Below, one piece after another: positions 15,688 through 23,353 of a stretch of DNA of 25,353 nt. Within the stretch, counting starts at the first letter, position 1, and each line of letters opens with the position of its first letter. Source of the DNA: a virus; IMG/VR virus record IMGVR_UViG_3300020477_000118, positions 1 through 25,353 of that record; one strand, 5' to 3'. Under the pieces are notes generated by a model, which did not search any database, was not told where the DNA came from, and saw only the letters and a program-made list of their open reading frames with translations. Position numbers and translations under genes: made by a program.

Positions 15688-16502
15688 TCAGGCTAGTTCG
15701 TGAGTGCCCCGCTGATCTCTGATCGTGAGGCCCTCATGGGCATTTGGATCGCCCGCCCGCCAGTCGGCGCCGCCACCCGCCTTCTTGGCGAGTGCCCTGG
15801 CCACCTGGCCGGCAACGGTCGAGTCATAGCCCTCTTGTTTTAACTTGTTGTAGATCTCTCGCTCGGCGCCGTCCTTTGCGTTGCGAAGTTCCTCCTTGCG
15901 CGAGATCAGGTTCTTTTCAATAGAAGCCTTTGCCTGCCGCTCACGACGTTTCCAGACTTCCTCGGACATCTTCATCAACGCCATCTCGTTGGAACGGGCA
16001 TTCCCGTCCACCGTATGGCCTGACTGCCCAGGCATACCCTCGGATTCGTCCTTCGGCAGCGGCACGAGCTCCGCCCCCTGGTTTCGCATACGGTTGATGT
16101 TGCGCTCGGCCACCCAGCGGTACTTCGCGCCTTCACTATCCGCACGCTTGCGTTGATTGGGAGGGATGTAGAGCGCATCAAAACGGTCGTAGGAGTCCTG
16201 CATGGTGACCCCCGCAATGTCTGCGGGGCCACGCTCGGACGGCTCCACCTTGTGATGCAACTTTACATCTAGTGTGTTCTCACTGTAGGCTTGGGCACAG
16301 CGCAAATTGTGCTGCTTTTTCAAGTGCTCAGTGATGTTCTTCTCAGGGTTGCTTTGATCGACGGTCATGCGAGCCCCGCAGAAGTAGCAGCTTTCGACGT
16401 TTGAATTGGACACCACCCACGCGACCGCCTTCTTAGCGAATTCGGCCTCGTCCTGGGTGTCACCTGCAATCACTTCCTTGGCAATTTTCGAAGGATTATC
16501 GC

Positions 16503-16506
<4 letters not shown>
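15688..16506 (-). CDS. C2H2-type zinc-finger protein in the head operon, 272 aa
   Basis: Residues 40-70 form a plausible zinc finger: C40-x2-C43, then H61-x4-H66, with an extra Cys at 70. The rest is charged and helical. Residues about 115-140 (YIPPNQRKRADSEGAKYRW) and 165-235 (Lys/Glu/Arg-rich, coiled-coil-like) stand out, and the C-terminal tail is Gly-rich. The start overlaps the scaffold-like gene's stop as ATGA. A zinc finger between scaffold and decoration genes is unusual: it may be a minor head protein, a DNA- or RNA-binding packaging factor, or a second assembly helper. The function is not assigned. Confidence 0.7.
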
Positions 16507-17387
<881 letters not shown>

Positions 17388-17404
17388 TTTTTCTCCAGAA
17401 CTAG

Positions 17405-17480
17405 AAAACGCCGACGGAGGCACGGAGCTAAAGGAGGGGACAGGCCCCCTTCGCCCCGCCGACCCTGCCGTCGGCGTTTT
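17405..17480 (-). terminator. Long hairpin with U tracts before the scaffold-like gene
   Basis: AAAACGCCGACGG (17405-17417) and CCGTCGGCGTTTT (17468-17480) are perfect 13-bp inverted arms, with T runs at the outside in both directions. A GGGG/CCCC pair can form inside the 50-base loop. On the minus strand this gives a GC stem followed by TTTT just 17 bases before the scaffold-like ATG, so termination, attenuation or RNA stabilisation are all possible. Confidence 0.55.
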
Positions 17481-17491
17481 GCTGCGTTTAT

Positions 17492-17507
17492 GCGGCCGTC
17501 AGGCCGC
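17492..17507 (-). other. Short GC hairpin after the 43-aa gene
   Basis: GCGGCC and GGCCGC pair perfectly around GTCA. It lies eight bases after the stop codon of the 43-residue gene. There is no U tract, so it is more likely a transcript-stabilising stem or part of the larger fold with 17405-17480 than a terminator. Confidence 0.4.
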
Positions 17508-17514
17508 TCGGTCT

Positions 17515-17646
17515 CTAGTACTGCCTTGCTGGATTCTTCCGCACCGGCGACTTGCCCTTGCCGGACGTGGCTTTCTTGCCGCCCGTGTTACCTTTCGAGC
17601 TGGCCTTACGCGGCTTGTTAGAACCGTACTTCTTGTTGCCTTCCAT
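17515..17646 (-). CDS. Tiny Lys/Gly-rich basic protein, 43 aa
   Basis: ATG at 17646, TAG at 17515-17517. AGGGGAG lies seven bases upstream and begins in the previous gene's TAA, a strong signal for translation. The sequence, MEGNKKYGSNKPRKASSKG followed by further Gly-Lys-Ser repeats and ending KNPARQY, has about one Lys or Arg in every three residues and no acidic residue after position 2. It is probably disordered. A role in binding or neutralising DNA inside the head, or in assembly, is a guess from charge and position. Confidence 0.7.
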   Translation of the reverse strand: MEGNKKYGSNKPRKASSKGNTGGKKATSGKGKSPVRKNPARQY

Positions 17647-17658
17647 GATATGCTCCCC

Positions 17659-17907
17659 TTATGCGAGCTGGTTAATAGACCTGTCGAGACGACCGCGAAT
17701 GTCACCTCGCACACGATCACTGACCGTTAAGCCGCACGCATTGTACGCCTCGACAATCAGCGTTTCCATATCCCCGGTTTCCATGTCATCAACCATGAAG
17801 GTCAACGGCACGGCATCGGCCAGGGAGATAAAGAGATACTTGCCCTGGTTGGCGACGTTGCGCGTCACCGTTTTAGCTACGTCAGCTGGCAGGTTGCGCC
17901 TGGGCAT
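17659..17907 (-). CDS. Hypothetical protein, 82 aa
   Basis: No family is recognised. The basic N-terminus (MPRRNLPADVAKTVTRNVAN) is followed by a strand-like part (YLFISLADAVPLTFMVDD), an acidic turn and a helical C-terminus (VRGDIRGRLDRSINQLA). The first 26 bases overlap the end of the preceding 98-residue gene in another frame, and a GGCGAG stretch upstream could serve as ribosome binding site. It lies between portal and scaffold genes. Confidence 0.65.
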   Translation of the reverse strand: MPRRNLPADVAKTVTRNVANQGKYLFISLADAVPLTFMVDDMETGDMETLIVEAYNACGLTVSDRVRGDIRGRLDRSINQLA

Positions 17908-18178
17908 ACTCGCCAGTCACGTAAGTCGGATCCTCTCCCCCGTCATCGGGAGATAAGGCCGACTTTCTTTCCTCTTGCAACCGGCGCATGGCCAGCTCAA
18001 TGCCATCGACAACCCCAGCAGCCCTGTTGATGCTGGTCACGTCGGACCCGCGCATGGCCGTACGCATCTTCGTCGTCTCAGCGTCGATCATCTGCTCGAG
18101 CATCTGCAGGGTGGCGCCGAAGTTAGGATTGGTGTAGAAATCCTTTTGGCTCCGCGATGTTGAAGTAAAATCAGCCAT
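17882..18178 (-). CDS. Hypothetical helical protein, 98 aa
   Basis: Not recognised. It starts MADFTSTSRSQKDFYTNPNF. Residues 20-75 are helical with regular hydrophobic spacing (LQMLEQMIDAETTKMRTAM, IELAMRRLQEERKSAL). The C-terminus is acidic and Gly-rich. Its ATG follows directly on the TAG of the 11-codon mini-ORF, without a clear Shine-Dalgarno sequence, so its translation probably depends on that mini-ORF. Placed right after the portal gene, it may be a minor head protein. Confidence 0.65.
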   Translation of the reverse strand: MADFTSTSRSQKDFYTNPNFGATLQMLEQMIDAETTKMRTAMRGSDVTSINRAAGVVDGIELAMRRLQEERKSALSPDDGGEDPTYVTGEYAQAQPAS

Positions 18179-18214
18179 CTACCGTCCGCGCCTGGTCGGT
18201 TTATACAATGGCAT
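18179..18214 (-). CDS. 11-residue mini-ORF coupling portal to the next gene
   Basis: After the portal TAA the sequence reads GGAGTCCAGAAATG, a good ribosome binding site at normal spacing, and opens MPLYKPTRRGR followed by TAG. The next gene's ATG starts at the very next base. The peptide has four Arg/Lys in eleven residues. It could be a translated leader that feeds ribosomes into the 98-residue gene, or a real micro-peptide. The evidence is spacing only. Confidence 0.4.
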   Translation of the reverse strand: MPLYKPTRRGR

Positions 18215-18225
18215 TTCTGGACTCC

Positions 18226-20532
18226 TTATAGCGGCTGTCCGATTGTCGGCGGTGCCATGCCGTTGCCATTGGGCGACTGGTTCACATCGCCCATCGCGCC
18301 CATGTTCCCTACCCCCTGCAGCTGCGGCTCTATGCGCTCCTGACCCAGCGCCGGTCCCTGCTGCCCCTGTTGCCCCTGTGGGCCTTGTGCCTGCTGCTGG
18401 GCCGCCATCTGGGCCTGCTGCTGCTGCATCGCCTGCTTCTGCATGATGGCCGCCTGGTGCTCGGCATAGTGGGCCATGTGGCCGGTTTGATTAGGACGGC
18501 CCATAGAGACATATGCCGGGTCATTGAGGTGTTCCATGACCTTCTGCATATGCTGCTGGTCGTTGTCGTTGGGATGTACCGGCGCCGGCTGGTTGATGCC
18601 GTGCACCTGCTGGTCCATCTCGCCATTCTCTTCTTCCTGGGATTTTGGAACCCCAACGGAGATGGCTTCTTTCGGACCAATGAACTGAGCAGGATTGGGA
18701 AAGCCTGCCGCGTGCAGGTAGTAGTTGAGGATCTCCCACTGCTTGCCCATGTCCTGGGCGACAATGGCATTCTGCAGCAGCGGCATCAGCGCCTGACCCT
18801 GCTGCTGTCGGATCATTGACGAGAACATCCCCTCGTTGGCGCCGAGCTTGAAGTCATACTGGCCCCGCATCCACAACTCGTCGCGGGTCAGCTGCTGTGT
18901 CAGCGGTCCCTCACGGCCCTGGAGACGTAAAACGCGCTCTTCGGGCCCGTACTGCATTTCCATGTTGTAGAGGGTGTGGCAGAGGAACGAGAAGGCGTCC
19001 GCATCGGAGGCGACAATCTCGGAGGTTCGCGCCAGCGCCTCTTGCTGGGTACCGACAAAGCCGGTGGCATGACGCGCCGCCGCACCGGTCTGAGGAGAGA
19101 TGCCGAGGAACAGGTCGGTGACCCCCATCACCCGTTCGATGAGGGTATAGAGGAGCTGTTCCTCCTGATGATAAAACGAGGTGACGTTCTGCAGTTGCGG
19201 AAAGCGCACCGCGTTAACATCATCGACCGGCACGCCCTTTAAGGGGCGCAATTTTATCTTTTCAGGATTGAAGATTGAAGAGGCCTGATAGAAGAAGAAG
19301 GGCATGTTGGTCGCGAAGCCGACATCGATACGCATATTGTGTATCGTGTCCAGTTCGGCGGAGAGATGCTTGACAATCTCCATGACGCCCATCGACTGGA
19401 GCCGGGTGCCGACACGCTGGTAGTGCAGCTCGAGCAGGGGGCGGCGGTTCTGCCAGTAGACATCACTGAGCCGGAAGGCGCCCAACAGCTTCAGCGGGCG
19501 CAGACTAACGTAGAAGAGACATTCTTCCTCGACTTTGCCGTTGGGGCCATCGACCTCCCACGGCATGAACCACATGACCGTCTCAAACTCAGGATTGGCC
19601 CGCTGCTTTGGAGTGCGGCGCCCCTCCAGGGACCGGGTGCGGCCCTCATAGCGATCCTGTGTCCGCGCTCGGGTGTTCTCACCGCCATGGGCATCGGAGC
19701 GATCCTGGGACGGGGCTGCGTCCAGCCACCAGTCGCGATCGTTCATATCCTTGTCGGTCTCGATGTAGCCGTAGGCCGACTCTTTGAGCTTCCACATCAG
19801 CGACAGCGGCTGCCACTGGCGGATGCCGACATAGTCGGTGCCGCCGCGGTTGGCCTCCGACACCGGCTGCAGGTTCATGCCCTCCGGCGGGTGGATCAGG
19901 TCATCCCACTCAACCGGGTGCAAGGTGAAACCATCGTAGCGCGTGCGCTCAATGGTCTCATGCTCCTGCGCCACCGTCTCAACGACGATCTCGTCGTCGG
20001 TGATCAGTGGACGCCCATCGGGCAGAAGCTGGATAGTGGGATCGGAAGAGGCGGTGACGCGACGGAAGGAGAAGGTGTCTTTGGCGGGGAGGATAAGTCC
20101 TACACCAAGACCATGGATGCAGCGCATCCGCGAAACGATGTTCCATTGGGCGCGGGCATTCATGCGCCGCAGGTGCCAGCTTACCAGGGCAGTTGAATGC
20201 CGGAAGATCTCCTCGTCGTCGTCCTCGTAGGCTTCGCCGGCGACTAAGGGCGTCTGTCCCCAGATGGCCGAGGTAAGCCGCGTGCCGATAGAATCCACCA
20301 GCCAGAAGGGCATCTGCACATGCAGGTTGGCGCTGCCCTCCCACGGCCCCGAGCGATGGGTGTCGAGGGAGCCGCGAAACATCTGGTCGTAGAGATCGTG
20401 CTGTTCAGAGAAGGCCGTGCGCTCCTGCACCTGGGACTGGTACAGGTCGTGGATCGTCTGTGCTAGCTGCTCTTTGTCCCCTTTGGAGAGGTTGAGCAGT
20501 TCCGGCTCGGCAAAGTCCGGCCGCCTATCCAT
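18226..20532 (-). CDS. Portal protein, 768 aa
   Basis: The dodecameric portal would sit at one capsid vertex, pass DNA and bind the terminase and adaptor. The N-terminal wing has SKGDKEQLAQTIHDLYQSQ and GPWEGSANLHVQMPFWLVD, a usual portal opening. Around 385-425 lies LSAELDTIHNMRIDVGFATN, then a stem/crown region (QLLYTLIERVMGVTDLFLG) and TGFVGTQQEALARTSEIV. These fit portal proteins of podovirus-like environmental phages. The C-terminal 110 residues are Gln/Met/Gly-rich and low in complexity (MQQQQAQMAAQQQAQGPQG), an unusual tail perhaps protruding into the capsid. The ATG at 20532 has no good ribosome binding site; a candidate promoter lies upstream at 20600-20629. Confidence 0.85.
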   Translation of the reverse strand: MDRRPDFAEPELLNLSKGDKEQLAQTIHDLYQSQVQERTAFSEQHDLYDQMFRGSLDTHRSGPWEGSANLHVQMPFWLVDSIGTRLTSAIWGQTPLVAGEAYEDDDEEIFRHSTALVSWHLRRMNARAQWNIVSRMRCIHGLGVGLILPAKDTFSFRRVTASSDPTIQLLPDGRPLITDDEIVVETVAQEHETIERTRYDGFTLHPVEWDDLIHPPEGMNLQPVSEANRGGTDYVGIRQWQPLSLMWKLKESAYGYIETDKDMNDRDWWLDAAPSQDRSDAHGGENTRARTQDRYEGRTRSLEGRRTPKQRANPEFETVMWFMPWEVDGPNGKVEEECLFYVSLRPLKLLGAFRLSDVYWQNRRPLLELHYQRVGTRLQSMGVMEIVKHLSAELDTIHNMRIDVGFATNMPFFFYQASSIFNPEKIKLRPLKGVPVDDVNAVRFPQLQNVTSFYHQEEQLLYTLIERVMGVTDLFLGISPQTGAAARHATGFVGTQQEALARTSEIVASDADAFSFLCHTLYNMEMQYGPEERVLRLQGREGPLTQQLTRDELWMRGQYDFKLGANEGMFSSMIRQQQGQALMPLLQNAIVAQDMGKQWEILNYYLHAAGFPNPAQFIGPKEAISVGVPKSQEEENGEMDQQVHGINQPAPVHPNDNDQQHMQKVMEHLNDPAYVSMGRPNQTGHMAHYAEHQAAIMQKQAMQQQQAQMAAQQQAQGPQGQQGQQGPALGQERIEPQLQGVGNMGAMGDVNQSPNGNGMAPPTIGQPL

Positions 20533-20599
20533 AGGACACGCCCGCCAATGGGCCTGCCCCCAATGGACATAATCATAGCTATAAAACTTCTCGATTAAG

Positions 20600-20629
20600 A
20601 ATATCGGACATTGCTTTACACCGTGTCAA
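20600..20629 (-). promoter_or_regulatory. Candidate sigma-70-type promoter before the portal gene
   Basis: On the minus strand a perfect TTGACA (-35, 20624-20629) is followed after 18 bases by GATATT (-10, 20600-20605; four of six consensus bases). It overlaps the end of the GroES-like gene and would start a transcript of the head operon within the 83-base gap before the portal. The -10 box is weak. Confidence 0.35.
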
Positions 20630-20936
20630 GTGCATCTTTGTTAATCGCGTGTAACTGATCTCTGGAGATCAAGGTCAGCCATTCACCATCGACACAGATC
20701 TCCGTACCGACGAACTGTTCAAGCACCACCTCGTCGCCGACTTCTACGTCTACGTGCGGCTGCTTTCTTCGCTTTTTCCCGATAGCGAGCACGGTCCCGT
20801 TCTCCGCTGGCCTTACTGCGTTGTCGGGAATCAACAGCCCCTGTCTGGTGAAGATGTCCGGCGCATGTCTCCGCACCAGAATCCGCCCCCCCACCGGGGT
20901 CACCGTCGTCGTCTGCACCTTGTGCGACTGTGACAT
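20616..20936 (-). CDS. GroES-like co-chaperonin, 106 aa
   Basis: The protein would cap a chaperonin ring during folding of the capsid protein, as gp31 of T4 does with host GroEL. Residues about 15-25 (VGGRILVRRHAP) are the first Cpn10 strand. IFTRQGLLIPDNA matches the mobile-loop region with a hydrophobic GLLIP tip. GTVLAIGKKRRKQ is the dome/roof region, and VEVGDEVVLEQFVGTEI plus GEWLTLISRDQLHAI are the last conserved strands. The start is the ATG at 20936 with GAGGAGA upstream; the longer open frame to 21170 is not coding in style. The preceding gene's frame overlaps two thirds of it. No GroEL is in the window. Confidence 0.85.
   Translation of the reverse strand: MSQSHKVQTTTVTPVGGRILVRRHAPDIFTRQGLLIPDNAVRPAENGTVLAIGKKRRKQPHVDVEVGDEVVLEQFVGTEICVDGEWLTLISRDQLHAINKDALDTV
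20640..20655. promoter_or_regulatory. Quasi-palindrome, copy 3, inside the GroES-like gene
   Basis: The plus strand reads GTTAATCGCGTGTAAC, the minus strand GTTACACGCGATTAAC, identical to the consensus of the four copies. It lies in the last codons of the GroES-like gene, just upstream of the candidate TTGACA box. Being coding sequence it may be coincidental, but the position ahead of the head operon fits an operator. Confidence 0.4.
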
Positions 20937-21183
20937 TAATCTCCTCACGGTTTTTATTGAGATAGGCGACCAGGCCATCCCAGACGCCGGCCCTGTGGAG
21001 CATCTGCACGGCAAACTCCCGCGCCTGGGCATCGGTGCCCCACAGCGCCTGCTCCAACAAGCTGTAGCGAAAGCCCTCCTTCCACTGCGGGGAGGTAGGC
21101 TCCTTCGACTCTTCCCACTGCGCCAATGCCGCATCAGCCCTGGACCAGTCCAAAGCCTCATACAGATCATTAAGGCGTTTCAA
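20719..21183 (-). CDS. Hypothetical protein overlapping the GroES-like gene
   Basis: The frame opens with TTG (MKRLNDLYEALDW), overlapping the previous stop as TTGA. The first 85 residues look like a real helical protein (FRYSLLEQALWGTDAQAREF, VQMLHRAGVWDGLVAYLNKN). The remaining 70 residues lie over the GroES-like gene in another frame and are Gly/Asp-rich, then very Arg/Lys-rich, like out-of-frame translation. Either a real 218-base overlap exists or an indel hides the true end: in one alternative frame a stop lies right at the GroES start. The place between the nuclease-domain cluster and the portal would suit a small terminase subunit, but no motif supports that. Confidence 0.55.
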   Translation of the reverse strand: MKRLNDLYEALDWSRADAALAQWEESKEPTSPQWKEGFRYSLLEQALWGTDAQAREFAVQMLHRAGVWDGLVAYLNKNREEINVTVAQGADDDGDPGGGADSGAETCAGHLHQTGAVDSRQRSKASGERDRARYREKAKKAAARRRRSRRRGGA

Positions 21184-21875
21184 TAGCCCGTCACCGCGTG
21201 CCCCTGGTGCTCATGCTCCTCCTCCACCGGCAGCACGATACGACGGTCCAACCCCCTTAAGACCAGGGCCAGGGCATAGCAAGGCGCTTCGTCAGCACCC
21301 CGTATCCCTGCCTGGGTCCTCTGATTATCAAACTCGACGGGAAAGTGGAGCTGCTGCACCGGCTGCCCGTCCTTGCCCACCATCGGCATCTGAGTACGAG
21401 GATCCCACACCTGGGTAGCGAGCTTGCGCTCGATGAGGTGGTGGGCCGCCTCCTCCTCGAGCTGCTGAGTGGTAACGCGGGCGACAAGGTCTACCGACGA
21501 AAAGGAGGGATAGAGCGAGCGCAGGGCCGTAGGCGAGCCCTCGGGGTAGTGGGTTAACCCTTCCTGATGGCGCACCAGATCAACGTGCTCGGTGTCACCT
21601 ATATATATAGAATAGGCGCGGTAGCGATCTTTGAACCCTACCAGCTCGTTTAAGAAGTGGTGGATGTCGGTGTCCTCATACTCAGCCAGGACCACATAGA
21701 GGCGCTCTTCTCCGTACACCCGCTGGCCGACGACGACGAGAAAAGGGTCCGGCTCCAGCCACACCCCGATAGCAGTACAGGCAAAGTCGAGTTCGAGCAG
21801 CTGGTCGATCTCCCCCGGTGGTTGCCACATCAGCGTCAGCGTGTCCGCAATCTCCATGGCGCCGACGTATTTCAC
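21180..21875 (-). CDS. Unassigned protein, possible degenerate RNase H-like fold, 231 aa
   Basis: No family is recognised with confidence. The chosen start is GTG at 21875, in a GTGA overlap with the previous gene and with AAGGTG upstream; an ATG at 21857 is an alternative. Residues 30-75 read as three strands (CTAIGVWLEPDPFLVVVGQ, RLYVVLAEYEDTD), then a helix (HHFLNELVGFKDRY) and a strand with Asp (AYSIYIGDTEHVD). The C-terminal helix has GADEAPCYALALVLRGL. This order resembles the terminase-nuclease RNase H-like fold, but the first catalytic Asp is not evident. It is near the true nuclease gene and may be a paralogue or an accessory packaging protein. That is a hypothesis. Confidence 0.6.
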   Translation of the reverse strand: MKYVGAMEIADTLTLMWQPPGEIDQLLELDFACTAIGVWLEPDPFLVVVGQRVYGEERLYVVLAEYEDTDIHHFLNELVGFKDRYRAYSIYIGDTEHVDLVRHQEGLTHYPEGSPTALRSLYPSFSSVDLVARVTTQQLEEEAAHHLIERKLATQVWDPRTQMPMVGKDGQPVQQLHFPVEFDNQRTQAGIRGADEAPCYALALVLRGLDRRIVLPVEEEHEHQGHAVTGY

Positions 21876-22084
21876 CAGGACACCTTCACATCGACAGCCT
21901 CCAGCTCACGGCGCATACGAGCCCAGTCAGTAGCCTTGCTGCGACGGTGGGGCGAACCAGGGTTTATATACGAGTTACGTTTAGGGCCGGGGACCGCCTT
22001 GGGCGGCACCGCCCGCACCATCCACCAGGGGCGACGGCGACGCATGTCATCATCGCACTCCCACTGTCCATAGAAAGGATTCAT
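21872..22084 (-). CDS. Hypothetical basic protein, 70 aa
   Basis: It starts at an ATGA overlap with the upstream gene, with GGAGG seven bases before. The sequence is Arg/Pro/Trp-rich: MNPFYGQWECDDDMRRRRPW, then VPPKAVPGPKRNSYINPGS, and it ends with a short helix (ARMRRELEAVDVKVSW). Probably largely extended and nucleic-acid-binding by charge. No known family is apparent. Confidence 0.6.
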   Translation of the reverse strand: MNPFYGQWECDDDMRRRRPWWMVRAVPPKAVPGPKRNSYINPGSPHRRSKATDWARMRRELEAVDVKVSW

Positions 22085-22749
22085 CCTGCAACCTCCGGCG
22101 GGTCCACCGGACCCTGCTCCTTGAGCAGGTCGTTCTGCACTGCGTAGGCACCCAGGTTGGCCATCATAGTCCTTTCCACCTCGGGGCTAACGTCGATCGA
22201 CTGGACATGCTGACAGGTGCAGTCCCTGACGACGTGGACACCACCGACCTTACGACTAAACGCCATGTCCACGTTGTCGTGGGGGTAGTCAGAGGAACCA
22301 TAATGGAACCAGGGAGGCTCCATCGACTCGAGCACCTCCCGCTCGATGACCACGCACCCCAACCCGGCGCCATCGACCTTGAACACCTTATGCTCCGGCC
22401 ATTGATTGACCGGCAGCGTGTCCCAGTAGGCGTTATTCATCTTATAGAGCGAAGGCAGGGCGCCCGGCTGCCCCAGGTGGATACCGTAGACGCCGCAGAG
22501 GACGGGAAAGTCATGCTTGACAATGGCATTCGAGCGCGGCGGAGTGATCGCTGAATCAATCAACCACAACCGGTCCCCATCCCCCTGGAGGAAGTCAGAG
22601 ACCATATAATTACGCGCCGCCACCACCCCCTCTGCCGAAAAAAACGGTTCGATGTCCCAGAGGTGGTACTTTTTCGCAGCCCACATCATCCAGCGCGTGA
22701 GCAGGGGGTCGATGGTTCCTGAATGAAGAATGCGAACGACAACCTTCAT
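22081..22749 (-). CDS. GT-A-like glycosyltransferase family protein, 222 aa
   Basis: The text follows the small GT-A-fold proteins often found near phage terminase genes. ARNYMVSDFLQGDGDRLWLI precedes the place of the DxD motif. VLCGVYGIH and GLGCVVIEREVLESM follow, and DNVDMAFSRKVGG recalls the usual late acidic motif. The metal-binding DxD, normally D-S-D-M-x-P-P, reads D-S-A-I-T-P-P here, so the second Asp is missing. The protein might modify DNA, virion or host surface sugars, or have lost catalysis. It overlaps the nuclease gene's stop as ATGA and is followed by another ATGA overlap, so it is translated with the packaging cluster. Substrate and activity cannot be told. Confidence 0.68.
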   Translation of the reverse strand: MKVVVRILHSGTIDPLLTRWMMWAAKKYHLWDIEPFFSAEGVVAARNYMVSDFLQGDGDRLWLIDSAITPPRSNAIVKHDFPVLCGVYGIHLGQPGALPSLYKMNNAYWDTLPVNQWPEHKVFKVDGAGLGCVVIEREVLESMEPPWFHYGSSDYPHDNVDMAFSRKVGGVHVVRDCTCQHVQSIDVSPEVERTMMANLGAYAVQNDLLKEQGPVDPPEVAG

Positions 22750-23309
22750 GGGAGCGCCTCTATGGACCGACCATGCATCGACGGCAGGTAAGAGGGGTGG
22801 CGGTTGTAGTTCTCGTCTCCAGTTGCCGCCATCAAGGCCATGGCGGTGGCTACCACCCCGTCCACCGGCCGCGACTGCGAGGCCTTGACAATGCGCCAGC
22901 CGCGCTCGGTCTGCTTGGCGTTGCAGTGAGAAAAGTGGGCCCGCAGCTCCTGGTCATCGACCAGGGCCAGGGTGTCCTCGACCATGTGCGAGTGGAGCGT
23001 GTTGGAGGCCAGGATCATCTCAGTGCCCTGGTTGACCTCGTTGAGCTTCGAACCGAAGCCCTCCTCCACCAGTCTTTGCTTGGTAGTCGCCATCATGTAG
23101 GGATCGTAATTAATCATGGCCACCTGCTGCGTCTTGAGGAGGCGGAGCAGGCAGGGCTCCACCTGGGTGACCATGTTGACCGGGGGCCTGTAGATGCGAC
23201 AGCCCCACAACCGGAAGTACTGCTCTTCGTAATCGTGGTAGACGGCGACGATGGCCGAGGTATCCTTCTTAATACCTATATCCACGCCGACGAACAGAAT
23301 CGGGTCCAT
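22746..23309 (-). CDS. Terminase large subunit, nuclease domain only
   Basis: The 187-residue protein is the C-terminal RNase H-like nuclease of a large terminase as a free-standing gene; it would cut concatemeric DNA at packaging. The first strand with catalytic Asp10 is VGVDIGIKKDTSA. The second acidic site, Asp69, lies in INYDPYMMATTKQRL. SHMVEDTLALVDDQELRAHF is the helical stretch before the last site, and Asp150 sits in SRPVDGVVATAMAL. All three acidic residues are present, so it looks active. There is no Walker motif. The protein begins six residues before the first nuclease strand, exactly where the ATPase protein at 1308-2276 leaves off. The ATG at 23309 lacks a Shine-Dalgarno sequence and follows a hairpin nine bases upstream; the stop overlaps the next start. 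Confidence 0.85.
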   Translation of the reverse strand: MDPILFVGVDIGIKKDTSAIVAVYHDYEEQYFRLWGCRIYRPPVNMVTQVEPCLLRLLKTQQVAMINYDPYMMATTKQRLVEEGFGSKLNEVNQGTEMILASNTLHSHMVEDTLALVDDQELRAHFSHCNAKQTERGWRIVKASQSRPVDGVVATAMALMAATGDENYNRHPSYLPSMHGRSIEALP

Positions 23310-23318
23310 AAGAAAGGA

Positions 23319-23336
23319 CCGTCGCCTGTCCGACGG
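23319..23336 (-). promoter_or_regulatory. Hairpin immediately before the nuclease-domain gene
   Basis: CCGTCG (23319-23324) and CGACGG (23331-23336) pair perfectly around CCTGTC. On the minus strand the stem is followed by TCCTTTCTT and then the ATG at 23309. A stem with a pyrimidine tract where the ribosome binding site should be suggests termination of the upstream transcript or control of initiation. Confidence 0.45.
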
Positions 23337-23353
23337 GCTTTAAGGTTAATGGT

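Noticed and set aside
19339-20196. Plus-strand 285-residue ORF
   Set aside because: It lies wholly inside the portal gene on the other strand; no ribosome binding site or motif.
20937-21170. N-terminal extension of the GroES-like gene
   Set aside because: The extension is Arg/Trp/Cys-rich like out-of-frame translation, while the ATG at 20936 has an ideal GAGGAGA and matches Cpn10 length.
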